This document shows, one piece after another, positions 34,955-44,844 of a stretch of 44,844 bases of DNA; position 1 is the stretch's first letter, and every line of letters starts with the position of its first letter. The DNA lies in NCBI GenBank assembly GCA_028817905.1, contig JAPPOR010000847.1:1-44844 (forward strand). The letters run 5' to 3'. The position numbers and the translations under genes are program-made. The notes under the pieces were generated by a model. That model made no database searches. It saw only the letters and a list, made by a program, of their open reading frames with translations, and was not told the DNA's origin. This DNA is from Myxococcales bacterium (GTDB lineage Bacteria; Myxococcota_A; Polyangia; Polyangiales; JAFGIB01).

Positions 34955-36446
34955 AGGGAGATGGGCTATCAGCCGGTTGCGGCGCAGAATCGCTCGTGCC
35001 GAGCGACTCATTCGGCGTATCACGTGTTCGCTGCGCTCGCGCGGCCTTGGTCCGGCGCTTTCTTGTCTTCTTCCTTGCCTTCGACGCCCGGACTCGTTTG
35101 GTGCGTGAGAGGCGTGTGGGCTGGCTGATAGAGGCGCTAGACTGGCGAGCCATCGTCAGGTGGCGCTCCCCATCGTTCGGCTCCAGGCGGACCGACAGAT
35201 CCACGAAGCCATCCTTCTTTAGCAGAACATGGCTCGGCAGGTGGGGGGCCATCGGCACAACCAGCGGCGTGACGCCGATCCGCTGTCCCCCGCGCAATAC
35301 CTCCACACCCCGCGGCTCGGTTGATAGTTGAACCATTCCATTGCGGGTGGCGATCTGGCGCACGTCTTGCCCTTTGGGGTGCTCCACATCCGTCCCGAGC
35401 GCAAGCGCGATCGCACCGCCCATGAGGCCGAGGACCGCCAGTGCACCCCATCGAACTCGGCCGGGGAGGCTCCGGGCGCGATGCCACCGTGCGACCGCGA
35501 GCTCGCGGGCTCGGCCCAACCCATCGTGCTGGTCGGGAACGCAGAGGCGGCCTCCACGCGCGCAATGCTCGAGGGCTGTTTCGAACTCACGGGCGGACTG
35601 GAAGCGCTCCTGTGGGACCTTTCGGAGGGCCTTGGTGACGATCGACACCAGCTCAGGGTGAAACTTCCAGCCTTCATGGGGACAGCTCAGTGCCTTGGGC
35701 GCCTCACGAATGTGCTGCGCCATGACCACCACCGCATCGTCGTCGCAAAACGGGGGCGCGCCGGCAAGCAATTCGTAGAGGATGATGCCCACTGCGTACA
35801 GATCGCTTCGATGGTCCAGTGACTTTCCTTGGGCCTGCTCGGGGGACATGTAGCGCGGGGTGCCGAAGACGGTCCCGTCTTGGGTCTCGAACTGATTGAG
35901 GGTCTGTTCGCCTTGAATTGCCTTGGCGATGCCAAAGTCGAGCACCTTTGCGATCGGTTCTGCATGTCCGTCGACTTGCGCGATGAACACGTTGTCCGGC
36001 TTGAGGTCCCGATGAATGATGCCTTTGCTGTGGGCTTCGCCGATCGACCAGAGAATCTGACGGGCGTACTCTACCGCCTGTTCGGCCGTGACCGCGCTTT
36101 CCATGATCAGGTCGGTGCAGAGCTTGCCCTTCAGCAGTTCCATCGCTAAGAACAGCCCGCCGTCGCGCGTCGTACCAAAGTCGAACACGCGTACGGTGTT
36201 TGGGTGGGTCAACGCGCTCATCGCCTTGGCTTCTCGTCGGAAGCGCGCGATCGTATCGCGGCCCCAGCGCAAACCGGGTCGCAACACCTTCAATGCCACC
36301 GGTCGGTCGAGCCCACGTTGGTGAGCGCGATAGACCGCCCCCATGGCGCCGGCTCCAATCGACGCCTCCACCACGTACCGACCGGCCACCGTGGCACCTA
36401 ACAACGGGTCGGTCATGTTACTGCTGCTGGTGGCTGTCGACGACAT
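34941..36446 (-). CDS. Membrane-anchored Ser/Thr protein kinase
   Basis: About 501 residues. The kinase domain (about 24-290) has GAGAMGAVYRA, the Lys in PVALKVL, HRDLKPDN, LDFGIAK and GTPRYMSPEQ, so it should be active. One transmembrane helix follows (about 345-365), then a PEGA-like segment (LSTEPRGVEVLRGGQRIG) and a very basic Arg/Lys-rich tail ending in a Ser/Pro stretch. The ATG at 36446 is a choice among several; another lies at 36416 and the frame continues to 36527. Its last 14 bp overlap the start of mutS2, so kinase and MutS2 are made from one operon. An extended -10 lies about 50 bp upstream. Confidence 0.9.
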   Translation of the reverse strand: MSSTATSSSNMTDPLLGATVAGRYVVEASIGAGAMGAVYRAHQRGLDRPVALKVLRPGLRWGRDTIARFRREAKAMSALTHPNTVRVFDFGTTRDGGLFLAMELLKGKLCTDLIMESAVTAEQAVEYARQILWSIGEAHSKGIIHRDLKPDNVFIAQVDGHAEPIAKVLDFGIAKAIQGEQTLNQFETQDGTVFGTPRYMSPEQAQGKSLDHRSDLYAVGIILYELLAGAPPFCDDDAVVVMAQHIREAPKALSCPHEGWKFHPELVSIVTKALRKVPQERFQSAREFETALEHCARGGRLCVPDQHDGLGRARELAVARWHRARSLPGRVRWGALAVLGLMGGAIALALGTDVEHPKGQDVRQIATRNGMVQLSTEPRGVEVLRGGQRIGVTPLVVPMAPHLPSHVLLKKDGFVDLSVRLEPNDGERHLTMARQSSASISQPTRLSRTKRVRASKARKKTRKRRTKAARAQRTRDTPNESLGTSDSAPQPADSPSPYEKF

Positions 36447-36494
36447 ACCCCAATAAGGGGCGGCTGCCCCGTGATGTGATTTCGGTGGTGACAG

Positions 36495-36503
36495 AGAATA
36501 GCA
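36495..36503 (-). promoter_or_regulatory. Extended -10 upstream of the kinase-mutS2 operon
   Basis: Read on the minus strand TGCTATTCT is an extended -10 element. It would give an untranslated leader of about 40 bases containing a GGGGC/GCCCC hairpin (about 36457-36470). No -35 is obvious. Confidence 0.4.
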
Positions 36504-36569
36504 CGCCTGCTGGCGGCCTAAAGGCACATCCTTCCACCACGGATGATGGCGCGCCCCGACGCATTCCGA

Positions 36570-36672
36570 CTAGCCCGGATCATTCACCGTCTCGACATCG
36601 CCTCCGGCCTCGATCTTCCCGCCTTTGGTCCTCCCCGCTCTTGCTCGTTCGCTTCGGTTGACCGAAAAGCCC
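36570..36672. repeat. Eroded left end of a CTAG palindrome
   Basis: It starts CTAGCCCGGATCATTCACC at 36570, the consensus left outer end, but the rest has diverged and no inner or right arm can be matched. Another isolated CTAGCCCGG occurs at 36779. Both sit directly before the complete copy at 36792, so elements have accumulated in this 500-bp gap. Confidence 0.45.
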
Positions 36673-36791
36673 AGCGAAGCCGATCACTTGCATGATCCTC
36701 CCGAGCCTTGAGCACGGTATTCTGCCCAGCTGCACGACCCTGAAAGACGCGTGACCGCTCGGGTTCGGTAGCTATTCCCTAGCCCGGTCCC

Positions 36792-36958
36792 CTAGCCCGG
36801 AGCATTCATGACTACGACGCCGCCTCGCCTGTCCTTCGACTCCACAGGACTTTCGCCGCCCTAGGAAACACAGGCAGTATTCCCGTCGGTCGTCGAAAGC
36901 CCTGTGAAGCCGAATCCCTGCGCGTTCCGACGCCGTAGTCATGAATGATCCGGGCTAG
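36792..36958. repeat. Complete long CTAG-bounded palindrome, inverted orientation
   Basis: 167 bp, the same length as the copy at 25623 but with the central GGGAATAC core on the opposite strand. Outer arms CTAGCCCGGAGCATTCATGA and TCATGAATGATCCGGGCTAG extend into ACTACG/CGTAGT and GACGCCG pairs. The internal CTAG is at about 36863. The right CTAG gives the stop codon of the TPR protein gene. Confidence 0.9.
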
Positions 36959-37815
36959 AGGGGTCCAACCAGCAACATGCCAACCTGTCGGTGGGACACC
37001 TGTGCGCTCACGGTGAAGGTTGGCTTGCGCTCGCCGTGGTTTGGACTGTCTCTGGTTTTGCCTTCTGGATCACGCAAGAAGTACAGTAGGGCGGCGCCCG
37101 CGACGGTGGCGAGCCCCGCCCCCAACAGCACGTCTGCCGTGAGCGCGAGTCGGTCCGCTTCGCGTGCCACGGACTGCTTGGCAGTGAGTGGTCCGTCGCC
37201 TTGCGGCGGTGATCCCAGGACGAACGCTACAAGGTCGTTTTCTCGTTGCAGCGCCATCCACCCCGTTACGCCGCTGGCGAGCAGCAGGCCAGCGCCCGCG
37301 GAGGCGGTGAGCCAAAATGCCAGGTCAGCTTTGCCTAGGGGCGTGTCTTCCGTGTTCACTCGCAAGTCCTTCAGCTTGCGAGGCTGAGCGGCAGCGCGCA
37401 CTTCGTCGCGAGCCCCGTGAAGCCGCATCAGGGTGGCTTTGATGTCGGCACGTTCGTCGCGTTGGTTCCGCTCGAGCGTGTCGAGGTAGCGGCCGTAGTA
37501 CGCGATGGCTTCGTCGAGGTTGCCCAGTAGCTCGTTGACGCGCGCGACGTTGTACATCAGGTTGGGCGAGTGCGGGTCGAGTTTGAGGGCGGCCTTGAGT
37601 CGGGCGATCGACTCCCGATAGCGTCCATCCTGGTAGAGCGCTCGGCCTTCGAGGTACAGGTCTACGGCCTCCGGCGGAGGCGACGGCTGGGCCCAACAGA
37701 GGTTTGCGGGTATGGTCACAGCAAGTGACCATGCGAGCAGGCATCCGAGCGTGCGCCCTACAGCGCTGGGTGTGCAGCCCTGTTGGGGGGAGGAAAGCCT
37801 ATCCCGTCCGAACAT
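36955..37815 (-). CDS. TPR-containing membrane protein
   Basis: A 286-residue protein with a signal peptide (about 1-42, ending CWA before Q), then two or three tetratricopeptide repeats (about 50-120; EGRALYQDGRYRESIARLKAAL is shown in part, then YNVARVNELLGNLDEAIAYYGRYLD). Two transmembrane segments follow (about 165-185 and 228-250). This layout, TPRs outside and a pair of helices, is frequent in Myxococcota next to kinase genes. I cannot assign a function. The stop is in the CTAG of the palindrome at 36792-36958. It is divergent from the SppA fusion with a 75-bp gap. Confidence 0.75.
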   Translation of the reverse strand: MFGRDRLSSPQQGCTPSAVGRTLGCLLAWSLAVTIPANLCWAQPSPPPEAVDLYLEGRALYQDGRYRESIARLKAALKLDPHSPNLMYNVARVNELLGNLDEAIAYYGRYLDTLERNQRDERADIKATLMRLHGARDEVRAAAQPRKLKDLRVNTEDTPLGKADLAFWLTASAGAGLLLASGVTGWMALQRENDLVAFVLGSPPQGDGPLTAKQSVAREADRLALTADVLLGAGLATVAGAALLYFLRDPEGKTRDSPNHGERKPTFTVSAQVSHRQVGMLLVGPL

Positions 37816-37890
37816 CCGAACAACCTAGCTGCTGGCTAGGTGCTTGCCAACGGCTGACAGCTCATCGCACGCCCGTGCTATGACCGCCGC

Positions 37891-40401
37891 ATGGGCGACA
37901 GGTTTAAGGATCGCGCGGCGCTTTGTTCCTCCGGGCTCGTGCGTCGTGTCTTCGCGTCTCTCCTGGCATGGGTCTCAAGTCTTGCCTCGTTCGCCGCCTC
38001 GGCGCAGTTTCAGGGAGCAACCGATGGCGTTGTGGTTCCTGCGAGTTCCGTCGTGCTGCAGGACGATGCGGTAGTTGCCGAGGTGAACCCCGCGCTGCTC
38101 GGGTACCTCCAGGGGTTCAGCCTGGCTTATGTGCATGCCGAGGTGAATCGCAAGGGCGAGTGGTTGGGCCGCGGGGACGCACTGCACTTGGCCCTGCCAT
38201 TGTGGTTCGACCTTTCAGCTGCCCTGTCGCTGCAGAGCATCCGACCGGGGGATGCGGCGCTTCGCCCTTTCGGGATCCGGGCGGACCGAGGCATGGCCGC
38301 GCTGTCGCTCGCATATGGACCGAGCGACAGCTTCGCGGTGGGCGTGACCGCACGTGGTTTTTCGTCTCCTAGTGGGATGCTCGATGGGTTGGCCGCGATC
38401 GATATGGGCATGTCGCTGCGACCCTCTCCTGTGCTAGGCATCTCGCTCGTCGGACGCGATCTATTCGCTTCCCGGGAAGGACTTGGCACCGCCGGCCTAG
38501 ACCTGGGATCGAGCCTCGAGTTCGGCATTCAGCTCCGACCTCTGGGCGTCGATGACTTGATCCTCGACACCACCCTCGCTAGCGGTGTCGGAGGCCGCGT
38601 GGCCGGCCGTGCAGGCCTGGGGGTACGCATTCCGTGGCTTGGCTATGCAGCGGCCACAGCCGAGGTGGAGCGCTTCGCCGACTCAGACGCGGTGCTACGG
38701 TTGGTCGCCGAGCTGTCCCTCTCCTACGGAGGTGTGACCGCAGCCTTCGGCGGTATGGGCGGGGATGGCTTCTCGAGCAACGAGTTTAACTGGTATGCAA
38801 TGGCACGGCTTGAGGGCTTTCAGCGGAGAGGTCTCCCGGTTGGGGGGGCGGTACTGGATCTTAAGCTCGAAGGGCTCGGACCGCGTGGAATGCTATCGGT
38901 GCTTGCGCTTCTCGATCGGGTCCGTACCGATGATCGCGTCGCGGGCGTGTTGTTGCGACCCAGGGGATCCCTTATGGGGACCGCCTATGCCCAGGAGCTG
39001 CGGATGCAAATTCGGGCCTTGCAGGCGGCCGGCAAGCCGGTGGCTTGCCATCTAGATGGGGCGAGTGGTGCCGAGTTCTACGCCTGCACGACGGCTGATG
39101 AGGTGATGTTAGACCCCGCAGGCAACGTGCGCTTCGCGGGTGGTGCGGCGCATGTGCTCGTGTTTGGCGGTACGCTTCAGAAGCTCGGGGTGCGCGCCGA
39201 CTTTATTCGCATCGGTCCCTATAAGAGCGCGCCCGAACAGTACACCGAGCGCACCATGTCCGAGCCTGCTCGACAACAGCTAGCCGGTCTGATGAACGAT
39301 GTTCAGCGGCGTATCCATACCGATGTGGCGGGCGACCTTGGGGTCTCGCGTTCGCGCGTTTCTGAACTCATGGATACCGGGATGTTTCTTGCGCTCGACG
39401 CCCAGGCCGCCGGGATGATCGATGGAGTGGCGGATGAGGTTCTGCTCCCTCAGTTGGGCATCGGAGAGTTGGGCCGGAGGCCGCTCAAGCGCAAGGTGCC
39501 AGACCTGCGTGACCGCCATATGGGCACCGCTGCTCGCATAGGTGTCGTGTTGGTGGACGGGGCGATCGTGGATGGCGAAAACGTCGACGTTCCGTTCCTG
39601 GGTACCCACATGAGTGGCGCGCGTACTGTCGTGAAGGCGCTTGAGGGCTTGGCTTCCGACCCAACGGTGCGCGCGATCGTTCTGCGGGTGGACTCGCCCG
39701 GTGGGTCCGTGCTGGCTTGCGACCAGATCTGGCGCGCGGTCATGCGCGCGCGCGAGCGCAAGCCGGTCATCGCTTCGATGGGTGCTGTAGCGGCGAGTGG
39801 TGGCTACTACGTCGCCGCTGCTGCGGACGAGATCTGGGCTGACCCGTCCACGGTGACCGGCTCGATCGGCATCTTCTACGGCAAGGTCGACATCAGCCCG
39901 CTAGCGGAGCAGCTTGGCGTTGGTATAGATATCATCCAGCGTGGCAAGCGGGCAGGGGCCGATAGCATGTGGCGGTCGTTTACGCCGGATGAGCGGGCGG
40001 CCTTCGCAGACAGACTGCGTCGATATTACCGGGTGTTCTTGGAACGCATCAAACAGGGGCGCGGCATGGACGTGGCGCGCATCGACGAGCTTGGACGCGG
40101 GCGCATCTATTCCGGCGATGCGGCGCAGCGCGTCGGGCTGGTGGATCATCTCGGAGGCTTCGGCGCCGCGCTGCGCAGGGCCCGCCACCTGGCACGCCTC
40201 CCTCCGGACGCATCGATGGTCTTGCTGCCCAAGGGCCCACCAGGCTTGCTCGAAATGGTTCTTGGCCTGCGGTCTGCGGGGGCCACTGCGTCAGCACGCG
40301 TCCCGGCCCCCTTGGTCTCACTGGCGCACACATTTTCGCTGCTCTATCTGCTCGACGGCCAACGCGCGATGGCCCTCATGCCGCTGGATCTCCGCCTCTA
40401 G
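37891..40401 (+). CDS. sppA: SppA-type S49 peptidase fused to an N-terminal barrel-like domain
   Basis: An 836-residue protein with a signal peptide (about 1-38, ASAQ). About 40-300 is a region of alternating short strands (LALPLWFDLSAALSLQS, FAVGVTARGFSSPSG, GISLVGRDLFAS) that looks like an outer-membrane beta-barrel or similar beta domain. Two S49 domains follow (about 300-520 and 545-770), as in 67-kDa SppA. The catalytic dyad is present: Lys445 in GPYKSA and Ser636 in AASGGYY; the sequence GSIGIFYGK follows. SppA degrades membrane-released signal peptides; here the extra N-terminal domain suggests envelope or outer-membrane targeting. It is convergent with a small lipoprotein gene and ends in a shared CTAG palindrome. 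A decayed paralogue lies at 5.7 kb. Confidence 0.88.
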   Translation: MGDRFKDRAALCSSGLVRRVFASLLAWVSSLASFAASAQFQGATDGVVVPASSVVLQDDAVVAEVNPALLGYLQGFSLAYVHAEVNRKGEWLGRGDALHLALPLWFDLSAALSLQSIRPGDAALRPFGIRADRGMAALSLAYGPSDSFAVGVTARGFSSPSGMLDGLAAIDMGMSLRPSPVLGISLVGRDLFASREGLGTAGLDLGSSLEFGIQLRPLGVDDLILDTTLASGVGGRVAGRAGLGVRIPWLGYAAATAEVERFADSDAVLRLVAELSLSYGGVTAAFGGMGGDGFSSNEFNWYAMARLEGFQRRGLPVGGAVLDLKLEGLGPRGMLSVLALLDRVRTDDRVAGVLLRPRGSLMGTAYAQELRMQIRALQAAGKPVACHLDGASGAEFYACTTADEVMLDPAGNVRFAGGAAHVLVFGGTLQKLGVRADFIRIGPYKSAPEQYTERTMSEPARQQLAGLMNDVQRRIHTDVAGDLGVSRSRVSELMDTGMFLALDAQAAGMIDGVADEVLLPQLGIGELGRRPLKRKVPDLRDRHMGTAARIGVVLVDGAIVDGENVDVPFLGTHMSGARTVVKALEGLASDPTVRAIVLRVDSPGGSVLACDQIWRAVMRARERKPVIASMGAVAASGGYYVAAAADEIWADPSTVTGSIGIFYGKVDISPLAEQLGVGIDIIQRGKRAGADSMWRSFTPDERAAFADRLRRYYRVFLERIKQGRGMDVARIDELGRGRIYSGDAAQRVGLVDHLGGFGAALRRARHLARLPPDASMVLLPKGPPGLLEMVLGLRSAGATASARVPAPLVSLAHTFSLLYLLDGQRAMALMPLDLRL

Positions 40402-40448
40402 CCCGCATTGCTCACCAGCGCGAAGCGCTGGCGAGCAATGCGGGCTAG
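40398..40448. terminator. Near-perfect 51-bp CTAG palindrome between convergent genes
   Basis: CTAGCCCGCATTGCTCACC and GGCGAGCAATGCGGGCTAG pair, extended by AGCGC/GCGCT, around a GAA loop: 24-bp arms with one mismatch. The left CTAG is the stop of the SppA gene and the right CTAG, on the minus strand, the stop of the lipoprotein gene. No T-run. Its ends match the long palindromes (CTAGCCCGCAT), linking it to that family. Confidence 0.8.
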
Positions 40449-40966
40449 TGGGGGGACTCGAATGAGCGCACGAAGAAGGGACCCGAGCCAGCGTACGCGG
40501 ATACCTCCAGCCGGTACGTCGCAGTCGTGTGCGGACAAATGTGGGCCTGGAGGCCCAGAATGGGCAACCCGTCTTGCGAAACGTCCCGCTGAACCGGCAC
40601 GTTGTTGCTATCGTACAGTACGAGGTCGAGATCCTCGAGCCCGGGGCCTCCGGCCCCGATGAAGCGATAGCAGCGTCCATAGCGCAGCACGGCCATAGAA
40701 CTCCTTCGCTCCCGGTCGGCAAGGTCCCCCTCGACCCGTAGCTCGCCGGGGTCCCAGCCTCGTGCGTGGCGTGCGGCCAGCTGTTCAACCCGTCCCGCGA
40801 GGCTGGCGTTCGCCGTGCCATCTGCAACGGCGACTTCCTCGGGGGCGCTGGGCTCCGGGGCATCGAGCGCATGACGGGCGGCGCTGTCGGGCGCTTGGGA
40901 ACTGCAAGCGGCGAACAGCAGGAGCAGAGCGCCGAGCGAACGAGGTGGTTCGAACGCGAGACCCAT
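40445..40966 (-). CDS. Small lipoprotein, function unknown
   Basis: A 173-residue protein with a lipoprotein signal peptide (LLLLFAAC, Cys about 21), an Ala/Pro/Glu-rich linker, and a C-terminal domain (about 65-173). It contains RYGRCYRFIGAGGPGLEDLDL, shown in part, then VLYDSNNVPVQRDVS and CPHTTATYRLEVSAYAGSG, which resembles a compact beta-sandwich such as those that bind ligands or walls. I do not recognise the family firmly. A GTG one codon upstream (40969) is also possible. The TAG stop lies in the CTAG palindrome shared with the SppA gene. Confidence 0.65.
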   Translation of the reverse strand: MGLAFEPPRSLGALLLLFAACSSQAPDSAARHALDAPEPSAPEEVAVADGTANASLAGRVEQLAARHARGWDPGELRVEGDLADRERRSSMAVLRYGRCYRFIGAGGPGLEDLDLVLYDSNNVPVQRDVSQDGLPILGLQAHICPHTTATYRLEVSAYAGSGPFFVRSFESPH

Positions 40967-40997
40967 CACGGCGCCGTTCTATCAGTGAGCGGACCGG

Positions 40998-41041
40998 CAA
41001 AAAAGAAAACCGGGGACAGTGCGCTGTGCACCGCCCCCGGT
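40998..41041 (-). terminator. Intrinsic terminator of the GD-repeat lipoprotein gene
   Basis: On the minus strand ACCGGGG-GCGGTGC pairs with GCACTGT-CCCCGGT in a long stem with a short loop (41041-41009), directly followed by TTTTCTTTTTTG. It starts 24 bp after the gene's stop. A textbook hairpin plus T-run. Confidence 0.85.
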
Positions 41042-41065
41042 GGGTCCTACACGCGGTTCGATGAC

Positions 41066-41308
<243 letters not shown>

Positions 41309-41385
41309 TCCAAGCTCCTTCATGCATGCATTGCTTCTGCACAGGGTCGCGTCCCTTCGACCCCGTGCGGAATTTAGTGGGCGTG

Positions 41386-41415
41386 ATACTACTCGGCTGG
41401 CCGCTCCGGTACCAA
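41386..41415 (-). promoter_or_regulatory. Promoter candidate for the GD-repeat lipoprotein
   Basis: On the minus strand TTGGTA (41415-41410) and TAGTAT (41391-41386) are 18 bp apart. The implied leader is about 70 bases and contains the ribosome-binding site AAGGAG. Confidence 0.35.
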
Positions 41416-41614
41416 TAATTCCTGTTTGGTAGAGATGGGCGGCTGTTCCCTATCTGCGTGTTTCGAGTTTGTGTCCAATCGCGATCTGCCAAGTAGTGCC
41501 AAGTAGTGAATTTCGCTCGCTATCTAAGGCGAAGCGGGATGCGGCGCAACCGGTGCAAAATGCGGGCCGGCACACCGTGTGGGGATTGCGCAGGTGAGTT
41601 AACCGGTTGGAACA

Positions 41615-43259
<1,645 letters not shown>

Positions 43260-43350
43260 CTATAGCTAGGCCGCGACCGGAAATGCCACTTTCGCGGCAC
43301 GCGCTCATGCGACCCGCGAACGCGTCAGCTTCCCGAAGGGCAGTTTAAGC

Positions 43351-44778
43351 CTAGCGACGCCTACGCGTTTTGGGGCCCGGCTTCTTTGGGCTCTCGCTTG
43401 CGTCGGGTGCGGGCGGGTTGGCCAGGATCTCGGCAGTCGTGTCGGTGTCGTACTGCCCCGCGCGAAACGCTTCGTGGGCCAGCACCTGTCGTAGGAAGCC
43501 AAGGTTGGTGGTCAAGGGGGTGAGGACTGTCTCCGCCAGCACGCGGTCGAGCGTGAGCAGAGCCTGGTGTCGGGTCGGGGCGTAAGCGATCAGCTTGGCG
43601 ATCAAAGGATCATAGTGTGGTGTCATGGTGGACCCCGCAGTCACGCCGGTTTCGATCCGAAGCGCACCGGGGGCTACCATCGGCCAGCGCAGGTTCTCGA
43701 TCTGGCCCGGTCGAGGGATGAAGTTCTGGGTGGCATCTTCCGCGTATAGCCGAGCTTCCATGGCGTGGCCGGTCGGCTGGGCCGCGATGGCTTCAGGAGG
43801 CAGCTTCTCGCCGGCCGCGATGCGCAGTTGCAGTTCCACCAGGTCGAGACCTGTGCACATCTCTGTTACGCCGTGCTCCACCTGCAGTCGGGGGTTGAAC
43901 TCAACGAAGTAGATACGGTCCTGCGCGTCCATCAGGAACTCCGCGGTGCCGACGTTTGCGAAGTTCGCTTCGCGCGCGATGCGCAGGGCCGCGTCGCACA
44001 GAATCTCCCGTTTGAGATCGCCGTGATCCGGTTGCACGAATGCGGGGGAGGGTGACTCCTCCAGAAGTTTTTGATGACGTCGCTGGATGCTGCACTCGCG
44101 TTCACCGAGCGCGACATACTGGCCATGTGAGTCCGCGACCACCTGCACTTCCAGGTGCCGAGGGCGTTCGATCAGCCGTTCCAGAAACACCCGACCGTCG
44201 CCGAAAGCGGCCTCCGCACGGCGTTGACACGTTGCGAACGCTTCTTCCAGATCCTCAGGGCCATGGCTTCGCTGTAGGCCGATGCCGCCACCTCCAGCCG
44301 CCGCTTTCAACATCACCGGGTATCCCACGTCGTCTGCCGCCCTGACCGCGTCGGCGGCGCTTTCGAGCGGCAACTCCGTGCCGGGCACCACCCGAACCCC
44401 CGCGTGGGCAGCCAGCTCGCGGGCCTTGAGCTTGTCGCCGAACAGCCCAATGGCCTCGGCCGTCGGTCCCACAAATGCCAGTCCGGCTTCCTCGACCGCC
44501 CGGGCAAAGTGCGGGTTCTCGCTCAAGAAGCCGTAGCCGGGGTGAATCGCATTGGCGCCGGTCTGCTTGGCCGCCTCGATGATTTTCGTGGCGTTCAGGT
44601 AGCTGCCCCTTGCCGGTGCCTCGCCGATGCAGACCGCTTCGTCGCACGTGCTGACATGCAGTGCTTCGGCCTCGATATCGCTGTGCACGGCAACAGTTGC
44701 GATTCCCAGACGCTCGCAGGTGCGGGCGATGCGCACGGCGATTTCTCCGCGGTTGGCGATCAGAACCTTCTCAAACAT
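43351..44778 (-). CDS. accC: Biotin carboxylase subunit of acyl-CoA carboxylase
   Basis: A 475-residue ATP-grasp enzyme that carboxylates biotin on a carrier protein, the first step of malonyl-CoA or other acyl-CoA carboxylation. It has LIANRGEIAVRI, HPGYGFLSEN, the ATP-binding AAAGGGGIGL loop, ECSIQRRHQKLLEE and EFNPRLQVEHGVTE (more usual: EMNTRLQVEHPVTE). These variants point to a carboxylase of the acetyl/propionyl-CoA type as much as to the E. coli AccC. It ends in a basic KKPGPKTRRRR tail and has no attached biotin-carrier domain. accB is not adjacent. The stop is in a CTAG. No strong ribosome-binding site is seen before the ATG. Confidence 0.92.
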   Translation of the reverse strand: MFEKVLIANRGEIAVRIARTCERLGIATVAVHSDIEAEALHVSTCDEAVCIGEAPARGSYLNATKIIEAAKQTGANAIHPGYGFLSENPHFARAVEEAGLAFVGPTAEAIGLFGDKLKARELAAHAGVRVVPGTELPLESAADAVRAADDVGYPVMLKAAAGGGGIGLQRSHGPEDLEEAFATCQRRAEAAFGDGRVFLERLIERPRHLEVQVVADSHGQYVALGERECSIQRRHQKLLEESPSPAFVQPDHGDLKREILCDAALRIAREANFANVGTAEFLMDAQDRIYFVEFNPRLQVEHGVTEMCTGLDLVELQLRIAAGEKLPPEAIAAQPTGHAMEARLYAEDATQNFIPRPGQIENLRWPMVAPGALRIETGVTAGSTMTPHYDPLIAKLIAYAPTRHQALLTLDRVLAETVLTPLTTNLGFLRQVLAHEAFRAGQYDTDTTAEILANPPAPDASESPKKPGPKTRRRR

Positions 44779-44789
44779 GGCGCGGGAGA

Positions 44790-44844
44790 CTAGCCCGCAT
44801 CCATCACCAAATCACGCGCCCTCGCACAACTGCTCGACTCCGCA
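44790..44844. repeat. CTAG palindrome, left part, cut by the window end
   Basis: It begins CTAGCCCGCATCCATCACC and continues into CGCGCCCTCGCACAACTGCTCGA, closely matching the reverse complement of the right half at 16931-17010 and of the right arm at 18434-18600. It lies 11 bp upstream of the accC start. The remainder is outside the window. Confidence 0.7.

Overview
This is GC-rich DNA from a Myxococcota (former Deltaproteobacteria) chromosome. The strongest marker is the adjacent mglB-mglA pair: MglA keeps the family-specific residues R53, T78 and Q82, and MglB aligns with the Myxococcus protein over its whole length. Supporting signs are membrane-anchored Ser/Thr kinases, an FHA-sigma54 activator, many lipoproteins, a VIT/VWA/AgmX-type mosaic protein and a TIGR02147-type remnant. 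I see no phage, plasmid, CRISPR, rRNA or tRNA. The genus cannot be fixed from the sequence.

Layout. 0.1-5.5 kb, minus strand: mglB-mglA, a secreted GH113-like glycosidase, then the division operon ftsE-ftsX-envC. 5.7-6.5 kb: a decayed sppA paralogue truncated by a repeat. 6.6-10.7 kb: an acidic lipoprotein behind three 11-bp direct repeats, a SpoIIM-family membrane protein, an RDD protein, a DHH phosphoesterase and a small conserved protein. 11.5-16.8 kb: a lipoprotein hydrolase, gcvH and gcvT of the glycine cleavage system, and a divergent FHA-sigma54 activator. 17-22.5 kb: a regulator fragment, an AraC-GyrI regulator and a 1225-residue VIT/VWA lipoprotein. 22.5-28.5 kb, minus strand: a DUF2723-type membrane protein with a GT2 glycosyltransferase, then mutL-miaA. 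28.7-36.5 kb: a kinase, a hybrid histidine kinase, and a kinase-mutS2 operon. 37-44.8 kb: a TPR membrane protein, a barrel-SppA fusion, two small lipoproteins, enolase and a biotin carboxylase subunit.

The most unusual feature is a family of CTAG-bounded palindromes in the gaps. Long forms are 158-167 bp with nested arms. Short forms of 40-51 bp separate convergent genes. Copies or relics lie at about 1, 4335, 6480, 16931, 18434, 25623, 36570, 36792, 43102 and 44790, and short forms at 22523 and 40398. The terminal CTAG repeatedly forms the TAG stop of the neighbouring gene, sometimes of both neighbours, and the two arms of a copy vary together. Two gene wrecks (sppA at 5.7 kb, the TIGR02147 fragment at 17 kb) abut copies.

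Functionally the window is mostly housekeeping: cell division and envelope (FtsEX-EnvC, SppA, GT2), polarity (MglAB), mismatch repair and tRNA modification (MutL, MutS2, MiaA), and central metabolism (Eno, GcvTH, AccC). Around it lie signalling genes and lipoproteins. Many starts are GTG or TTG; start choices and their support are given in each entry.
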